Below are positions 25,691-38,998 of a stretch of 64,000 nt of DNA, in pieces (within the stretch, counting starts at the first letter, position 1; each line of letters begins with the position of its first letter). Where the stretch lies: positions 682,001-746,000 of the forward strand of contig NZ_CP021731.1 in NCBI RefSeq assembly GCF_003628555.1, read 5' to 3'. The DNA comes from Azoarcus sp. DN11. Lineage in GTDB: Bacteria > Pseudomonadota > Gammaproteobacteria > Burkholderiales > Rhodocyclaceae. The position numbers were made by a program, and so were the translations under genes. The notes beneath the pieces were generated by a model, which was not told the DNA's origin, did not search any database, and saw nothing but the letters and a program-made list of their open reading frames with translations.

Positions 25691-27210
25691 CGTCCGGCCT
25701 CCGGACGGGGTTTCGCGGGCGTGATCGACCGGATCTCGAATTCGCCCTTGGGCGTGGCGACGAAGTCGAAGTCCACCCGGCTGCCGACCTCGACCTGCGG
25801 CGGCGCGCCGGCCGGCAGCTTGAAGCTCATCGTCATGGCCGGCCAGTTCATGCTCGGGATGGGGCCGTGGGAGAGCGTCACCTGCTCCTTGTCGATGGCT
25901 TCGACGACGCCTTCGCCGTGGTGCTGCGCGGGTCCCGGCGCGGCGGCGGGCGGAGCGTCCATGCGCTCGACCGTGGCCTTGAGGCTCGCCTCGGAGTCGA
26001 TCAGGAACTGCGCCGAAGCGACGACCTTCTGCCCCGCCTGCAGGCCCTTGCGGATTTCGGTCAGGCCGTCGGTCTCGATGCCCGGCTCCACCTCCAGCGG
26101 CTGGAATTTCCCGCCATCGAGCGCGAGGATCAAGAGGTTGCGCGTGCCGGTGCGGATCAGCGCCTCGCTCGGCACCACGAGCACCTCCTGGTGCGGCGCG
26201 GCGGGCGAGAAATCGACGGTCGCGAACATGCCCGGCTTCAGGATGCCCTTGGGATTGGCGAGCTCGATGCGCACCTTCAGGGTGCGGGTGGCCGGGTCCA
26301 CTTCCGGCAGCAGGGCGGCCACCTTGCCGGTGAAGCGCTCGGCCGGGTAGGCCGCCAGGCGTGCCGCGACGGGACTGCCCGGCTGGACGAGGGCGGCCTG
26401 GGCTTCCGGCAGTTCGGCATTCACCCACACGGTGGCGAGGCCGTTGATGCGGAACAGGGGACTCCCCAGCGTGGCGGTCATGCCTTCCCGCGCGGACAGT
26501 TCGCCGATCACGCCGTCGATCGGCGCGGCGAGGACGACCCGCGTCCGGGGCCGGCCTTCGCGTTCGACGGCGCGGATGACGCTCTCCGGCATGCCCAGCA
26601 CCATGAGGCGCCGGCGGGCCGCCTCGCGCAGGCTCGCGGCATCGGGTGCCGCGCTGCGCGACAGGGCCAGGTATTCCTCCTGCGCCGCCACCCAGTCGGG
26701 TGCCAGCAGTTCGGCCAGCGGCTGGCCGGCGCGCACCGGGTCGAGCGGCGCCCGGACGTAGAGCTTGTCGATGAAGCCGGTGGCGCGCGCGGTCACCACT
26801 TCGACCGCGCGCTCGTTGAAGGCGACCGAGCCCACGGCCTCCACCTTGGGCGCGAGGGACCGCCGTGCCACGTCGACGACGCGCACTCCCAGGTTCTGCT
26901 GCAGGCGGGGATCGATGGTGACGGTGCCCGAATCGCCGCCTTCGTCGGCATAGACCGGCACCAGGTCCATGTTCATGAAAGGTGACTTGCCGGGTTTGTC
27001 GAACTTCTGCCCCGGCACCATGGGATCGTGCCAGTAGAGCACCCTGCGCCCGGTCCGGGGGTCGATCTTGTCGCTCGCGGCCGCGGCGTCGCTGCCGTTC
27101 GCAAAGGTGCCGGGCGTCGCGGCGGGCGCCTGGCGGCCGATCCAGTAACCGCCGCCCGCGCCAAGGGCGAAAAGGGTGCTGCCGATGAGGAATGCCGTGG
27201 TCTTGTTCAT
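25687..27210 (-). CDS. cusB: Periplasmic adaptor CusB with C-terminal CusF domain
   Basis: The 507-residue membrane-fusion protein links CusA to CusC. It has an N-terminal anchor or signal segment, a heavy-metal-binding motif near residue 60 ([13 protein letters not shown] then MNMDLVPVY), the barrel-sandwich/adaptor body, and from about residue 430 a CusF-like domain with [12 protein letters not shown], where Trp and both Met ligands are conserved. The adaptor therefore carries its own copper chaperone in addition to the separate cusF. It overlaps cusC by 4 bp and cusA by 4 bp, indicating tight translational coupling. Confidence 0.92.
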   Translation of the reverse strand: MNKTTAFLIGSTLFALGAGGGYWIGRQAPAATPGTFANGSDAAAASDKIDPRTGRRVLYWHDPMVPGQKFDKPGKSPFMNMDLVPVYADEGGDSGTVTIDPRLQQNLGVRVVDVARRSLAPKVEAVGSVAFNERAVEVVTARATGFIDKLYVRAPLDPVRAGQPLAELLAPDWVAAQEEYLALSRSAAPDAASLREAARRRLMVLGMPESVIRAVEREGRPRTRVVLAAPIDGVIGELSAREGMTATLGSPLFRINGLATVWVNAELPEAQAALVQPGSPVAARLAAYPAERFTGKVAALLPEVDPATRTLKVRIELANPKGILKPGMFATVDFSPAAPHQEVLVVPSEALIRTGTRNLLILALDGGKFQPLEVEPGIETDGLTEIRKGLQAGQKVVASAQFLIDSEASLKATVERMDAPPAAAPGPAQHHGEGVVEAIDKEQVTLSHGPIPSMNWPAMTMSFKLPAGAPPQVEVGSRVDFDFVATPKGEFEIRSITPAKPRPEAGR

Positions 27211-28502
27211 CGCGATTCCGCCGTGTGGGCTTCGAGGAGGAAGTTGAGCCGGGCCCAGGCCTGCCCGAGTTCGGCCTGCTGCCGGATGGTCATGAGGCGG
27301 GTTTCGACTTCGTTGCTGCGGGCGGCGAGCACCGCATTCAGGTCGCCGCGTCCGCCCCGGTAGGCAGCGAGCGCCACCGCCGTCCGCTCGCGGGCGAGCG
27401 GCACGAGTTCGTTGGCGAGGCGCGCGGCACGCTCCTTCGCGCTCTCCCAGGTGGCGATGTCGGCGCGGATTTCCGCCGCGTGCATGCGCCGCGCGTCCTC
27501 GCGCTCGGCCTCGACCTGCTCGAGCTGCTTCTCCCGCGCACGGATCAGCGGGTCCTGGCGCTTCTCCCCCCACAAGGGCAGATCGATGTGCACCGCCACC
27601 GAGACCATGTCGGAGAACGCGGGACCGCGCTGCTGGTAGGCGAGCTCCAGGCTCCAGTCGGGCTGCTTGGCCGCCCGGGCGAGACCGACCTCGGCGCGGG
27701 CCACGGCGGCCATCGGGCCGTAGGCGGAAAGTGCGGGGTGGTGTTCGATGTTGGCGAGCAGGCGCTCGGGCGGGGCGGACAGGGCCGTGAGGTCGGGCGG
27801 CGCGGCCAAGGAGCGGGTCGCCGCGGCACCGACCCAGCGGACAAGCGCCGAGCGGGTGCGCAGGAGGTCGCGCCGGACCTCGGCGAGGCGGTCCTGGAGG
27901 GTGACGGCCGCGCCACGGGCGGCGAGCGCGTCGGCGGCGCTGCCCTTGCCGCCGGCAAGCTGGGCGCGGGCGATGTCCACCAACAGGGCGGCTTCCGGCT
28001 CCAGTTCCTCCAGCGCGCCGACCTGGGCCTGGGCGAACCACTGGTCCAGCCAGGCGGCCGCGATCTCCCGCCGGACCGCCGCCGACTGCGCGGCGAGCGT
28101 GGCGCCTTCCTTGTCGGCTTCGGCACGGGCGCGCTCCTCCCGCAGGCGGCGCTTTTCTTCGCGGGGAAAGTCCTGCACCACGCCGACCCGGCGCGCCGTC
28201 ATGAAATCCCGCGTGAGGCTCCAGCGGTCGGCGCCATTCACGGGCAGGTTGTCCACCGCCAGGGTCAGCTTGGGGTCCGGCAGCTGGCCGGCCGGCGTGA
28301 TCGCGGCCGTGGCCGCCTCCGCCGCGCGCGCCTGGGCGGTGAGCCGCGGCGAGTCTGCGACGGCGAGCTGCAGCGCGTCGTCAAAGGTCAGCGGGGAGGC
28401 CGGCTGGGCCGGCGCGGCGGGAGAGACGATCAGCGCCAGGGCGGCCGCCAGCCACCCCGCGCGTGCGCTGCGATGCTTCTGCGTCTTGGTCGACGTCGAC
28501 AT
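27207..28502 (-). CDS. cusC: Outer-membrane factor CusC (TolC family)
   Basis: The 431-residue protein has a signal peptide (cut near PAQPA) and two TolC-type repeats rich in helical heptads, such as [20 protein letters not shown]. It would form the trimeric exit duct of the Cus pump. No lipobox Cys is seen, unlike E. coli CusC. A strong GGAGG ribosome site precedes the ATG at 28502. It is the first gene of the core cusCBA set and starts 70 bp after a small exported-protein gene. Confidence 0.88.
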   Translation of the reverse strand: MSTSTKTQKHRSARAGWLAAALALIVSPAAPAQPASPLTFDDALQLAVADSPRLTAQARAAEAATAAITPAGQLPDPKLTLAVDNLPVNGADRWSLTRDFMTARRVGVVQDFPREEKRRLREERARAEADKEGATLAAQSAAVRREIAAAWLDQWFAQAQVGALEELEPEAALLVDIARAQLAGGKGSAADALAARGAAVTLQDRLAEVRRDLLRTRSALVRWVGAAATRSLAAPPDLTALSAPPERLLANIEHHPALSAYGPMAAVARAEVGLARAAKQPDWSLELAYQQRGPAFSDMVSVAVHIDLPLWGEKRQDPLIRAREKQLEQVEAEREDARRMHAAEIRADIATWESAKERAARLANELVPLARERTAVALAAYRGGRGDLNAVLAARSNEVETRLMTIRQQAELGQAWARLNFLLEAHTAESR

Positions 28503-28572
28503 GAAAACCTCCGGAGCAAGTCAGGACACCGCCCGCAGCAGCGCTACGGACGGAATGAGACGGCTCGGGAGG

Positions 28573-28968
28573 CTAGGATCGGAAAACGCCGAAGGAGATG
28601 GCGGGTGGTGGTGCCGTGGTGCGCGCGAGGAATTCGGGCAGGACGTCCGGCAGCGCCGGGACCAGGACAAGCTCGATGGGGAGCGCGACCGCCAGCAACG
28701 GCAGCGCGGCCCCGAGCGGTTCGGGCAGCTGTGTCAGCGCCGTGGCCTTGCTGTCCTGCTGCCCGTGCTCCAGGCAGCGGTTCGGGTCGGCGGGATCGAG
28801 GGTCGGGCAACAATCCCCACCCATCTCCATCCCCGCGCTTTCCATGGCCCGGGACGGTTCAACGGCCTTCGCCACGCCCGGACACGCGTACGCCGCCACC
28901 GCCAGCTGCATGAAGAGCAGCAGGGCGACGGCCAGGCGGGCAATCCAGTGGCGGTGGGTTCGTATCAT
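28573..28968 (-). CDS. Small exported Cys/Met/His-containing protein of the cus operon
   Basis: The 131-residue product has an N-terminal membrane or signal segment (LAVALLLFMQLAVAAYAC) and then a short metal-ligand-rich stretch with AMESAGMEMGGDCCPTLD and CLEH. A second hydrophobic segment lies around residues 87-105. Position directly upstream of cusC and the Met/Cys/His content suggest a role in copper sensing or binding, but I do not recognise a named family with certainty. Small proteins of this kind precede copper operons in other proteobacteria. Confidence 0.65.
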   Translation of the reverse strand: MIRTHRHWIARLAVALLLFMQLAVAAYACPGVAKAVEPSRAMESAGMEMGGDCCPTLDPADPNRCLEHGQQDSKATALTQLPEPLGAALPLLAVALPIELVLVPALPDVLPEFLARTTAPPPAISFGVFRS

Positions 28969-29087
28969 GAATCTTGTTCTTGCCGGTGCAGCCGCATCCT
29001 ATAAGACTTTCGCCCGCGCTGCCACGGGAACGCATTGCAGGAGCGGATCCGGCGTGCCGGCGGTGACGCGCTCCGGCCCGTCACGGG

Positions 29088-29993
29088 CTACTCGCTGGTC
29101 ATCTGCGCGCCCGATGCCGCCGTGGCCAGCGCCGTGTCGGAGTTGGCAAAGCTGCTCGTGATGTAGTCCGCGAGGCAGCGTACCGCCTCGGTCGTCGCCT
29201 CCGGGCGTTCGTACAGGCGCACGTCGAGCTGCCCCATCGCGGGAAAGCCGTCGCGCTCGCCCAGCACCCGCACGCCTTCGGGCACGGTGCTGCCGGCGAG
29301 CAAGGTCACGCCCAGGCCGGCGCGCACCGCGGCGACGATGCCGCTGTAGCTGGAGCTCATGTAGGCGATGCGCCAGGCCCGCTGCTGGCGGCCGAGTGTC
29401 TGCAGCACGCGGTTTCGGTAGATGCACGGCGGCGGCGCGACGACCAGCGACAGCGGCCGCTGCATGTGGCGCTCGTGGTCCATGCTGGTGATCCATACCA
29501 GCGGTTCGGTGAGCACCTTGTCGCCGCCGCGTTCTTCGGGGTCGTCGTGCAGCGCGATGACGAGGTCGAACTCGCCTTTCTCCTGGCGCGCGAGCAGGTT
29601 CTTGCTCAGGTCGCAGGTGACCTCGAGCATCACCCCCGGATGCGACTGCGCAAACTTGCCGAGGATCACCGGCAGCAGCGATGCGGTGTATTCGTGCGGC
29701 GCCCCCAGGCGCACGCTGCCCGCGACCTTGGGCCGGCGCAGGCTGCTCACCGCCTCGTCGTTCAGCGCGAGCATCCGCCGCGCGTAGCCGGCGAGCGTGG
29801 CGCCTTCCTCGGTGAGCTTCACGCGGTGCGTGCCGCGCACGAACAGCGGCGCGTCGAGCATTTCCTCCAGGCGCCTGATCTGCAGGCTCACGGCGGACTG
29901 GGTACGGCCGACGATTTCGCCCGCGCGGGTGAAGCTGCCCGTATCCACGGCTTTCAGGAAGGTGCGCAGCAACTCGGTGGGGATGTTTTGCAT
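29088..29993 (-). CDS. LysR-family transcriptional regulator, divergent from gcvH
   Basis: The 301-residue protein has a LysR HTH (GSFTRAGEIVGRTQSAVSLQ, about residues 18-38) and a standard effector domain. It is divergent from the glycine-cleavage genes with a 132-bp gap. In E. coli the LysR protein GcvA controls gcvTHP, but this sequence is not close to GcvA, so control of gcvHP is inferred from position only. A GAAAT-N5-ATTTC element sits just upstream of its start. Its stop lies near the end of the cus region, which it could also influence. Confidence 0.85.
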   Translation of the reverse strand: MQNIPTELLRTFLKAVDTGSFTRAGEIVGRTQSAVSLQIRRLEEMLDAPLFVRGTHRVKLTEEGATLAGYARRMLALNDEAVSSLRRPKVAGSVRLGAPHEYTASLLPVILGKFAQSHPGVMLEVTCDLSKNLLARQEKGEFDLVIALHDDPEERGGDKVLTEPLVWITSMDHERHMQRPLSLVVAPPPCIYRNRVLQTLGRQQRAWRIAYMSSSYSGIVAAVRAGLGVTLLAGSTVPEGVRVLGERDGFPAMGQLDVRLYERPEATTEAVRCLADYITSSFANSDTALATAASGAQMTSE

Positions 29994-30011
29994 GGCATGC
30001 CGGTCATTTGA

Positions 30012-30026
30012 GAAATTAATGATTTC
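30012..30026. promoter_or_regulatory. Candidate LysR operator between lysR and gcvH
   Basis: GAAAT-TAATG-ATTTC is a perfect inverted repeat with a 5-bp centre, 19 bp upstream of the lysR start and 100 bp upstream of gcvH. It fits the LysR pattern and could mediate autorepression and gcvH control. Confidence 0.35.
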
Positions 30027-30125
30027 ATTTCAACTATCAAAATCGTTCATGTCAACGTGTTGATACCATCCTTTTCGTTATTGAAGCAGACCGTTGCATC
30101 AATCGATACGAAACGAGGAGATCTC

Positions 30126-30494
30126 ATGAGCACGATCAAATTCACCGAAGACCACGAGTGGCTGCGCGTCGAGGGCGACGTCGCCACGGTCGGCATCACC
30201 GACTACGCGCAGAACGCGCTGGGCGACATCGTCTTCGTGCAGCTGCCGGACGTCGATGCGCACTTCGGCGCCGGTGACGAAGCCGCCGTGATCGAGTCGG
30301 TGAAGGCCGCCGGCGAACTGAAGATGCCGCTGGCCGGCACCGTCGTCGAAGTCAACGCCGCGCTGGCCGATGCGCCCGCCACGGTCAATGAGGATCCGCT
30401 GGGCGCGGGCTGGTTCATCCGCGTCCGCCTCGACGATCCGTCCGCGCTCGACGGACTGCTCGATCAGGCTGCCTACGACAAGCTGACCGCCTGA
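30126..30494 (+). CDS. gcvH: Glycine cleavage system H protein
   Basis: This 122-residue lipoyl carrier shuttles the aminomethyl group between GcvP and GcvT. The lipoylation site is [15 protein letters not shown], with Lys60 the expected attachment residue. [20 protein letters not shown] at the start and the [10 protein letters not shown] block at the end match the family. An ACGAGGAG ribosome site precedes the ATG at 30126. gcvP follows after 29 bp, and lipA, which builds the lipoyl group, lies 8.5 kb downstream in the same gene set. No glycine riboswitch was recognised upstream. Confidence 0.95.
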   Translation: MSTIKFTEDHEWLRVEGDVATVGITDYAQNALGDIVFVQLPDVDAHFGAGDEAAVIESVKAAGELKMPLAGTVVEVNAALADAPATVNEDPLGAGWFIRVRLDDPSALDGLLDQAAYDKLTA

Positions 30495-30523
30495 TCGACT
30501 TTCCACCGGACATAGCCCAAGCC

Positions 30524-33406
<2,883 letters not shown>

Positions 33407-33503
33407 GGCGCGCGCCCAGCGCAGCCCTCGTCCTCACCCCGAGGGTCGATGTCCGGCGCGTGCCGGCGTCGCCCCTCTGATCCCCAGTTTCGGAGAAATC
33501 CCA

Positions 33504-34757
33504 ATGTTCGACAAAAGCATGCAGATCGCCGGCTTCGACCCCGATCTGTGGGGCGCGATCGAGTCCGAGCGCCACCGCCAGGAAGACCACATCGAGCTCA
33601 TCGCGTCCGAGAACTACGCCAGCCCGCGCGTGATGCAGGCGCAGGGCACGGTGCTCACCAACAAGTACGCCGAAGGCTACCCCGGCAAGCGCTACTACGG
33701 CGGCTGCGAGCACGTCGACGTCGTCGAGCAGCTCGCGATCGACCGCGCCAAGCAGCTCTTCGGCGCCGACTGGGCCAACGTGCAGCCGCATTCGGGTTCG
33801 CAAGCCAACGCCGCGGTGTATTTCGCGCTGCTGCAGCCTGGTGACACGATCCTCGGCATGAGCCTCGCGCACGGCGGGCACCTCACGCACGGCGCGAAGG
33901 TGAACTTCTCCGGCAAGATCTTCAACGCGGTGCAGTACGGCGTCACCGACGACGGCGTGCTCGACTACGACGCGCTCGAGGCGCTCGCCGTCGAGTGCAA
34001 GCCGAAGATGATCGTCGCCGGCTTCTCGGCCTACGCCCGTCACCTCGACTTCCCGCGCTTCCGCGCGATCGCGGACAAGGTCGGCGCGCTGCTGTTCGTC
34101 GACATGGCCCACGTCGCCGGCCTCGTCGCCGCGGGCCTGTACCCGAGCCCGGTGCCTTTCGCCGACATCGTCACCAGCACCACGCACAAGACGCTGCGCG
34201 GCCCGCGCGGCGGCATCATCCTCGGCCGTGCCAACGCAGACATCGAGAAGAAGATCGCCTCGATGGTCTTCCCCGGCACCCAGGGCGGCCCGCTGATGCA
34301 CGTCATCGCGGCGAAGGCCGTGGCGTTCAAGGAAGCGCTCGATCCCTCGTTCAAGGCCTACCAGCAGCAGGTGATCGCCAACGCGCAAGCGATGGCGGGC
34401 GTGTTCGTCGAGCGCGGCTACAAGATCGTCTCCGGCGGCACCGACGACCACCTCTTCCTGGTCGACCTGATCGCCAAGGGCATCACCGGCAAGGCCGCCG
34501 ATGCGGCGCTGGGCGCGGCCCACATCACCGTGAACAAGAACACCGTGCCGAACGATCCGCAGTCGCCTTTCGTCACCAGCGGCATCCGCATCGGCACGCC
34601 GGCGGCGACCACCCGCGGCTTCGGCATCAGCGAAGTCAAGGAGCTCGCCGGCTGGATCTGCGACGTGCTCGACGCCATCGACAACCCCGCGGTGATCGAC
34701 GCCGTGCGGGCGAAAGTCGCCGCGCTGTGCGCGCGCTTCCCGGTGTACGGCCGGTAA
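33504..34757 (+). CDS. glyA: Serine hydroxymethyltransferase
   Basis: The 417-residue PLP enzyme interconverts serine and glycine with tetrahydrofolate. The PLP lysine is Lys229 in [28 protein letters not shown] and the [17 protein letters not shown] block are typical. The ATG at 33504 follows CGGAGAAA. Placed between gcvP and a permease, it would turn the methylene-THF from glycine cleavage plus a second glycine into serine. An intrinsic terminator follows the gene. Confidence 0.97.
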   Translation: MFDKSMQIAGFDPDLWGAIESERHRQEDHIELIASENYASPRVMQAQGTVLTNKYAEGYPGKRYYGGCEHVDVVEQLAIDRAKQLFGADWANVQPHSGSQANAAVYFALLQPGDTILGMSLAHGGHLTHGAKVNFSGKIFNAVQYGVTDDGVLDYDALEALAVECKPKMIVAGFSAYARHLDFPRFRAIADKVGALLFVDMAHVAGLVAAGLYPSPVPFADIVTSTTHKTLRGPRGGIILGRANADIEKKIASMVFPGTQGGPLMHVIAAKAVAFKEALDPSFKAYQQQVIANAQAMAGVFVERGYKIVSGGTDDHLFLVDLIAKGITGKAADAALGAAHITVNKNTVPNDPQSPFVTSGIRIGTPAATTRGFGISEVKELAGWICDVLDAIDNPAVIDAVRAKVAALCARFPVYGR

Positions 34758-34779
34758 AACAATAAAGACAGGCAGCAGG

Positions 34780-34805
34780 GGGGGCGCGAGGGGCGCTCCC
34801 TTTTT
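34780..34805 (+). terminator. Intrinsic terminator after glyA
   Basis: An 8-bp stem (GGGGGCGC / GCGCTCCC, one G-T pair, 5-nt loop) is followed by TTTTT. It separates the gcvH-gcvP-glyA unit from the permease gene. Confidence 0.8.
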
Positions 34806-34862
34806 CCGCACCAGAGAGAGACCCAGGCGTTTTTTTCAAACTACAGAGGAAGGGACTGAAGG

Positions 34863-36284
34863 ATGACACGCATCAGTGACATGCTCGACGAAGAGCAGCG
34901 GCACGAAGGCAAGGACCTCGAACGAGGCCTCAAGGATCGGCACATCCAGCTCATCGCCATCGGCGGTGCGATCGGGGTGGGCCTCTTTCTCGGCTCGGCC
35001 AAGGCCATCAGCAAGGCCGGCCCCGCGCTGCTCCTGACCTACGCGTTCGCGGGTCTGGCAGTGTTCTTCATCATGCGCGCGCTCGGCGAGCTGCTGATCC
35101 ACCGCCCGGTGGCCGGTTCGTTCGCGATCTACGCCGAGGAGTACGTCAGCCCGTGGGCCGGGTATGTCACCGGCTGGACCTACTGGTTCACCTGGATCGT
35201 CACCGGCATGGCGGAACTCACCGCCGTCGGCGTGTATGTGCACTACTGGTTCCCGGACGTGCCGCAGTGGATCCCGGCGCTCGTGACGCTGGTCGTGCTC
35301 TACGGTGCCAACCTGATCGCGGTGAAGGTGTTCGGCGAGATGGAGTTCTGGTTCGCGATCATCAAGGTGGTCACGATCGTTGCGATGCTCCTGATCGGCC
35401 TTGCGATCATCTTCTTCGGCGTGACCGACCTGGGCAAGACCGCGAGCTTCTCCAACCTGTGGTCGCACGGCGGCTTCGCGCCGATGGGCATGGTGGGCGT
35501 GGTGCTGACCTTGCAGATCGCGTGCTTCGCCTACACCGGCGTGGAACTCATCGGTGTCACCGCCGGTGAGGCGCAGAACCCCGAGAAGGTGCTGCCGCAC
35601 GCGACCAACAGCGTCACGTGGCGGATCCTGATCTTCTACATCGGCGCGCTGATCGTGCTGATGTCGCTCGTGCCGTGGAACGAACTCAACCCAAACATGA
35701 GCCCGTTCGTCACCGTGTTCGAGAAGATCGGCATTCCCGCCGCGGCCGGCATCATCAACTTCGTCGTCATCACCGCGGCCGCCTCGTCGTGCAACAGCGG
35801 CATCTTCAGCACCGGGCGCATGCTCTACACCCTCGCGCAGTTCGGCCAGGCGCCGGCCGCGCTGGGCAAGATCAGCAAGACCCACGTACCGGCCAACGCG
35901 ATCACGCTGTCGGCCGCCGTGATGCTGGTCGGCGTCGCGCTCAACTACATCGTGCCCGAGGAAGCCTTCGTGTATGTGACGAGCGTCGCGACCGTGGGCG
36001 CGGTGTGGACCTGGGGCATCATCGTCTGGGCGCACCTCAAGTATCGCCAGGCGGTCGCACGCGGTGAGGCCAAGGCGGTGTTCTTCCGCATGCCGGGCGC
36101 CCCGTACGCGAACTGGTTCGTGCTGGCCTTCCTGCTGCTCGTGACCGGCTTCCTCGCGTTCGACGCCGGCACCCGCGTCGCGCTCTACGTTGCGCCGGCG
36201 TGGTTCGCGCTGCTCACGGTGGGCTACCAGATGTCCAAATCGCGTTCCGGCAACGGCGCGCTTGCATCCGAAACTTCGAGGTAA
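34863..36284 (+). CDS. Amino-acid permease, APC superfamily (CycA/AnsP-like)
   Basis: The 473-residue protein has 12 predicted membrane helices and the APC/AAT start DRHIQLIAIGGAIGVGLFLG (about residues 26-45). It is most like the D-serine/D-alanine/glycine and neutral amino-acid carriers. AFAGLAVFFIMRALGELLIH and FSGTGRMLYTLA-type segments are family features. The position between glyA and sdaA, 6 bp before sdaA, suggests that it imports glycine or serine for the pathway encoded here. An AGAGGAAGG ribosome site precedes the ATG. Confidence 0.88.
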   Translation: MTRISDMLDEEQRHEGKDLERGLKDRHIQLIAIGGAIGVGLFLGSAKAISKAGPALLLTYAFAGLAVFFIMRALGELLIHRPVAGSFAIYAEEYVSPWAGYVTGWTYWFTWIVTGMAELTAVGVYVHYWFPDVPQWIPALVTLVVLYGANLIAVKVFGEMEFWFAIIKVVTIVAMLLIGLAIIFFGVTDLGKTASFSNLWSHGGFAPMGMVGVVLTLQIACFAYTGVELIGVTAGEAQNPEKVLPHATNSVTWRILIFYIGALIVLMSLVPWNELNPNMSPFVTVFEKIGIPAAAGIINFVVITAAASSCNSGIFSTGRMLYTLAQFGQAPAALGKISKTHVPANAITLSAAVMLVGVALNYIVPEEAFVYVTSVATVGAVWTWGIIVWAHLKYRQAVARGEAKAVFFRMPGAPYANWFVLAFLLLVTGFLAFDAGTRVALYVAPAWFALLTVGYQMSKSRSGNGALASETSR

Positions 36285-36290
36285 TCGAGC

Positions 36291-37670
36291 ATGGCCATCA
36301 GCGTTTTCGACTTGTTCAAGATCGGCATCGGGCCGTCGTCCTCACATACCGTGGGGCCGATGCGTGCGGCGCAGGTCTTTGCGAACGGCCTCAAGGAGTC
36401 CGGCCTGCTCGCGCGGGTCGCAAGCGTGAAGGCCGAACTCTATGGCTCGCTCGGCGCGACCGGCAAGGGGCACGGCAGCGACAAGGCCGTGCTCCTGGGC
36501 CTCGAGGGCGAGGCGCCGGATCTCGTCGACACCGAACAGGTGGACAGCAAGCTCGCCCGCATCCGCGGCGAGCAGCGGCTGCAGCTCGCCGGCGAACATC
36601 CGGTGGCGTTCGTCGAGCGCGAGCACCTCGTGATGCATCGCCGCCAGTCGCTCCCCTACCACCCGAACGGGATGCGCATCACCGCCTTCGACGCGGGCGG
36701 CGAGACGCTCATGAGCAAAGTGTATTACTCGGTCGGCGGCGGCTTCGTCGTCGATGAGAGCGCCGCCGGTGCCGACCGCATCGTCGAGGACGCCACACCG
36801 CTCGCGTATCCGTTCAAGAGCGGCGCGGAACTCCTCGCGCAGTGCCGCGAGAAGGGGCTCTCGATCAGCCAGCTGATGCTGGAGAACGAGCGCGCGTGGC
36901 GCACGGACGCGGAGACGCGTTCGGGCCTCCTCAGGATCTGGGACGTGATGCAGCTGTGCGTGCGGCGCGGCTGCGAGAAGGAAGGCATCATGCCCGGCGG
37001 CCTGCACGTGAAGCGCCGCGCCGCCGAGATGTACCGCAAGCTCTCCAGCGCCCCCGAGGCGAGCATCCGCGACCCGCTGACAACGATGGACTGGGTGAAT
37101 CTCTATGCCCTCGCCGTCAATGAGGAGAACGCCACCGGCGGGCGCGTCGTCACCGCCCCGACCAACGGCGCCGCGGGCATCGTGCCGGCGGTGCTGCACT
37201 ACTACAGCCGCTTCATCCCCGGCGCGAGCGAGGAGGGCGTGATCCGCTTCCTCCTCACCGCGGCCGCGATCGGCATCCTCTATAAAGAGAACGCGTCGAT
37301 CTCCGGTGCCGAAGTCGGCTGCCAGGGCGAAGTCGGCGTCGCCTGCTCGATGGCCGCCGGCGCCTTGGCCGAGGTGCTGGGCGGCACGCCCGAGCAGGTC
37401 GAGAACGCCGCCGAGATCGGCATGGAACACAACCTCGGGCTCACCTGCGACCCGGTCGGCGGGCTCGTGCAGGTGCCCTGCATCGAGCGCAACGCGATGG
37501 GCTCGATCAAGGCGATCAACGCCGCACGCATGGCGCTGCGCGGCGACGGCAAGCACTTCGTGTCGCTCGACAAGGTCATCAAGACCATGCGCGACACCGG
37601 TGCCGACATGAAGCTGAAATACAAGGAAACCGCGCGCGGCGGCCTCGCCGTGAACGTCATCGAATGCTGA
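36291..37670 (+). CDS. sdaA: L-serine ammonia-lyase, iron-sulfur type
   Basis: The 459-residue enzyme deaminates L-serine to pyruvate. It is the single-chain [4Fe-4S] type: the N-terminal domain has [19 protein letters not shown], and the C-terminal domain has the cluster cysteines, including [17 protein letters not shown] and [18 protein letters not shown]. No signal peptide is present. It starts 6 bp after the permease stop, so uptake and deamination are coupled. The [4Fe-4S] cluster makes such enzymes oxygen-sensitive. Confidence 0.95.
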   Translation: MAISVFDLFKIGIGPSSSHTVGPMRAAQVFANGLKESGLLARVASVKAELYGSLGATGKGHGSDKAVLLGLEGEAPDLVDTEQVDSKLARIRGEQRLQLAGEHPVAFVEREHLVMHRRQSLPYHPNGMRITAFDAGGETLMSKVYYSVGGGFVVDESAAGADRIVEDATPLAYPFKSGAELLAQCREKGLSISQLMLENERAWRTDAETRSGLLRIWDVMQLCVRRGCEKEGIMPGGLHVKRRAAEMYRKLSSAPEASIRDPLTTMDWVNLYALAVNEENATGGRVVTAPTNGAAGIVPAVLHYYSRFIPGASEEGVIRFLLTAAAIGILYKENASISGAEVGCQGEVGVACSMAAGALAEVLGGTPEQVENAAEIGMEHNLGLTCDPVGGLVQVPCIERNAMGSIKAINAARMALRGDGKHFVSLDKVIKTMRDTGADMKLKYKETARGGLAVNVIEC

Positions 37671-37707
37671 TGATCCGCTGACCCCCGTCATATCGATTAA
37701 CCCCGAA

Positions 37708-37757
37708 CCGTTCGGGCCGAGCCTGCCCATGCCTTGCGACCGGCTCGTGGCGAACGG
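37708..37757. repeat. Imperfect palindromic repeat between sdaA and gcvT
   Basis: CCGTTCGGGCCGAGCC and GGCTCGTGGCGAACGG form a long imperfect hairpin. The left arm is nearly the same as that of the repeat at 11786-11873, so this is a diverged member of the same dispersed family. Confidence 0.6.
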
Positions 37758-37780
37758 ACGTATTTGATAAAGGAAATCAC

Positions 37781-38911
37781 ATGAGCGACAACCACTCCGA
37801 CGCACCGCTGCTGCGCACCCCGCTGTACGACCTGCACGTTTCCCTCGGCGCCAAGATGGTGCCCTTCGCCGGCTACGAGATGCCCGTGCAGTACCCCGCG
37901 GGCATCATCAAGGAGCACACCCACACCCGCACCCAGGCGGGCCTGTTCGACGTCTCGCACATGGGCCAGGTCTTTCTCGTCGGCCCCGAGGCCGCCGCGG
38001 CGCTGGAAACCCTGGTGCCGGTCGACATCATCGACCTGCCGCAAGGCATGCAGCGCTACGCGCTGTTCACCAACGAGACCGGCGGCGTGATGGACGACCT
38101 GATGGTCGCGAACTTCGGCGACCGCCTGTTCGTGGTCGTGAACGCCGCGTGCAAGACGCAGGACATCGCGCACATGCAGAAGCACCTGTCGGGCCGCTGC
38201 CAGGTCGAGGTGCTCGCGGACCGCGCGCTGCTTGCGCTGCAGGGCCCGGCCGCTGCCACCGTGCTGGCCCGCCTTGCGCCGGAAGTCGCGAAGATGGTGT
38301 TCATGAACAGCATCACCGTGAACCTCGTCGGCGTGCCGTGCTACGTCAGCCGTTCCGGCTACACCGGCGAGGACGGCTACGAGATCTCGGTGCCCGCGGA
38401 CAAGGCCGAAGCCCTGGCGCGCGAGCTGCTGAGCCAGCCCGAAGTCGCCCCGATCGGCCTCGGCGCGCGCGATTCGCTGCGCCTCGAAGCCGGCCTGTGC
38501 CTGTACGGCCACGACCTCGACGTGAACACCTCGCCGGTCGAAAGCAGCCTGCTGTGGGCGCTGTCCAAGCCCCGCCGTGCCGACGGCGCGCGCGCGGGTG
38601 GCTACCCCGGTGCCGACGTGGTCCTCGGCCACATCGCCAACGGCGTGTCGCGCAAGCGCGTCGGCCTGCGTCCGAACGCCCGCGTGCCGGTGCGTGACGG
38701 CGCCGAGATCGTCGACGCCAGCGGCCGCAAGGTCGGCGTCGTCACCAGCGGCGGCTTCGGCCCGACGCTGGGCGCGCCGATCGCGATGGGCTACGTCGAG
38801 ACCGCGCTCGCCAAGGTCGGCACCCAGCTCTCCGCGATCGTCCGCGGCAAGCCGGTCCCGCTGGAAGTCGCCAGCACCCCCTTCGTGCCGCAGCGTTACT
38901 ACCGCGGCTGA
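37781..38911 (+). CDS. gcvT: Aminomethyltransferase, glycine cleavage T protein
   Basis: The 376-residue protein transfers the methylene group from the H-protein arm to tetrahydrofolate and releases ammonia. It starts with the typical LRTPLYDLHVSLGAKMVPFAGYE... segment and has GLFDVSHMGQV, SGYTGEDGYEI and RDSLRLEAGLCLYGHDL, where the folate-site Asp and Glu residues lie. It is separated from gcvH and gcvP by the glyA, permease and sdaA genes, an unusual split of the gcv set. An AAAGGAAA ribosome site precedes the ATG. Confidence 0.95.
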   Translation: MSDNHSDAPLLRTPLYDLHVSLGAKMVPFAGYEMPVQYPAGIIKEHTHTRTQAGLFDVSHMGQVFLVGPEAAAALETLVPVDIIDLPQGMQRYALFTNETGGVMDDLMVANFGDRLFVVVNAACKTQDIAHMQKHLSGRCQVEVLADRALLALQGPAAATVLARLAPEVAKMVFMNSITVNLVGVPCYVSRSGYTGEDGYEISVPADKAEALARELLSQPEVAPIGLGARDSLRLEAGLCLYGHDLDVNTSPVESSLLWALSKPRRADGARAGGYPGADVVLGHIANGVSRKRVGLRPNARVPVRDGAEIVDASGRKVGVVTSGGFGPTLGAPIAMGYVETALAKVGTQLSAIVRGKPVPLEVASTPFVPQRYYRG

Positions 38912-38998
38912 TGCAAGGGGCGATCCGGCTCTCCATCGCACCCCGCCACAGAGATTGAACTGCGACCCGAGAGCCGGTCGCCCGCCGGAGTCACTCCC

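Noticed and set aside
22430..26350. Plus-strand open frame of 1306 codons opposite cusA
   Set aside because: It is rich in His, Arg, Asp and Gln, has no recognisable domain and mirrors the codon pattern of cusA, so it is a GC-driven shadow.
25687..28041. Apparent fusions in the long frames reaching upstream of cusB and cusA
   Set aside because: The upstream parts are out-of-frame shadows of cusC and cusB; natural start codons with 4-bp overlaps explain the genes.
29994..30125. Glycine riboswitch before gcvH
   Set aside because: The 132-bp leader is AT-rich and I could not find the conserved purine-rich core or tandem aptamer; a covariance search would settle it.
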